The notes beneath the pieces were generated by a model. That model was not told the DNA's origin. It saw nothing but the letters and a program-made list of their open reading frames with translations, and searched no databases. A DNA stretch of 5,967 nt from an uncultured Clostridium sp. (GTDB lineage Bacteria; Bacillota; Clostridia; Lachnospirales; Anaerotignaceae), in the NCBI GenBank assembly GCA_947246775.1, contig CAMXTM010000135.1, positions 1-5,967 on the forward strand, read 5' to 3'. Position 1 is the stretch's first letter, and each line of letters opens with the position of its first letter. Both the position numbers and the translations under genes were made by a program. Of the stretch, positions 5,864 to 5,967 are shown in pieces.

Positions 5864-5890
5864 GAAATACTGAAAAATAGGCAATATACT
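5862..5890 (+). promoter_or_regulatory. Candidate sigma-A promoter P3
   Basis: TTGAAA (5862-5867) and TATACT (5885-5890) are separated by the ideal 17 bp, each matching consensus at five of six bases. The expected start near 5897 lies about 17 bp before near-palindrome copy 3. Confidence 0.5.
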
Positions 5891-5913
5891 AGGTAAAATA
5901 GAAAAAATTTTTG

Positions 5914-5933
5914 TCAAAAAGTATACCTTTTGA
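5914..5933. repeat. Near-palindrome copy 3 (operator-like), downstream of P3
   Basis: TCAAAAAGTATACCTTTTGA is symmetrical at 9 of 10 paired positions around GTATAC. It lies just downstream of the predicted P3 start, where a bound dimer could block transcription, and is followed by ATAAATTTTTT, similar to the flanks of the other copies. Confidence 0.6.
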
Positions 5934-5967
5934 TAAATTTTTTGAAGTAACAAAAAGAATACAAATT

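Larger units (their letters stand above)
5311..5967. other. Gene-free, very AT-rich regulatory region
   Basis: No open frame in this stretch has a plausible start, ribosome binding site and protein-like composition. The base composition is visibly more AT-rich than the flanking genes, with many A and T runs. It contains repeated near-palindromes centred at about 5414, 5562 and 5923, a hairpin at 5459-5520, a 10-bp palindrome TTACATGTAA (5724-5733), and several sigma-A-like promoters directed to the right between 5769 and 5890. I read it as the control region of a gene beyond the right edge, possibly with remnants of older sequence next to the carboxypeptidase. Confidence 0.65.

Noticed and set aside
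5405..5933. CRISPR array or iteron-type replication origin formed by the three repeats
   Set aside because: The copies are few, irregularly spaced (148 and 361 bp between centres), themselves palindromic, and have no associated replication or cas genes in view.

Overview
This window looks like a chromosomal segment from a low-GC, strictly anaerobic Firmicute of the class Clostridia. The grounds are AT-rich coding sequence, strong AGGAGG-type ribosome binding sites, a group B-type [FeFe] hydrogenase and a clostridial-style D-alanyl-D-alanine carboxypeptidase. The genus cannot be fixed from the sequence alone.

Left part (1-2395, + strand): a polyphosphate cluster. The window opens inside the 3' end of a polyphosphate kinase gene (ppk1). 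A short-form Ppx/GppA phosphatase follows 23 bp later, and then a Cof-type HAD hydrolase that probably starts at a TTG codon. The tight spacing suggests one operon, in which Ppk makes polyphosphate, Ppx degrades it, and the HAD enzyme removes phosphate from an unknown small molecule. The Ppk carries an acidic C-terminal tail of about 75 residues beyond the usual end of the family. A strong hairpin terminator at 2404-2440 lies between this operon and the convergent hydrogenase gene.

Middle part (2452-5310): a 500-residue monomeric [FeFe] hydrogenase on the minus strand, with ferredoxin-type clusters and all H-cluster cysteines. It is divergent from a secreted penicillin-binding-protein-type carboxypeptidase (dacA family) on the plus strand. 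The 129-bp gap between them contains overlapping candidate -10 elements for both directions. The carboxypeptidase ends in a clear terminator at 5275-5310.

Right part (5311-5967): about 650 bp of very AT-rich DNA with no credible gene. It is not featureless. It holds three copies of a 20-bp near-palindrome (consensus yCAAAAgGTATACCTTTTGr), one decayed relative, a long-armed hairpin, and three tandem sigma-A-like promoters pointing right. The last palindrome sits just downstream of the last promoter. This looks like the control region of a regulated gene beyond the right edge, and it is the part least explained by known families. The rest of the window is ordinary core metabolism and cell-wall content.
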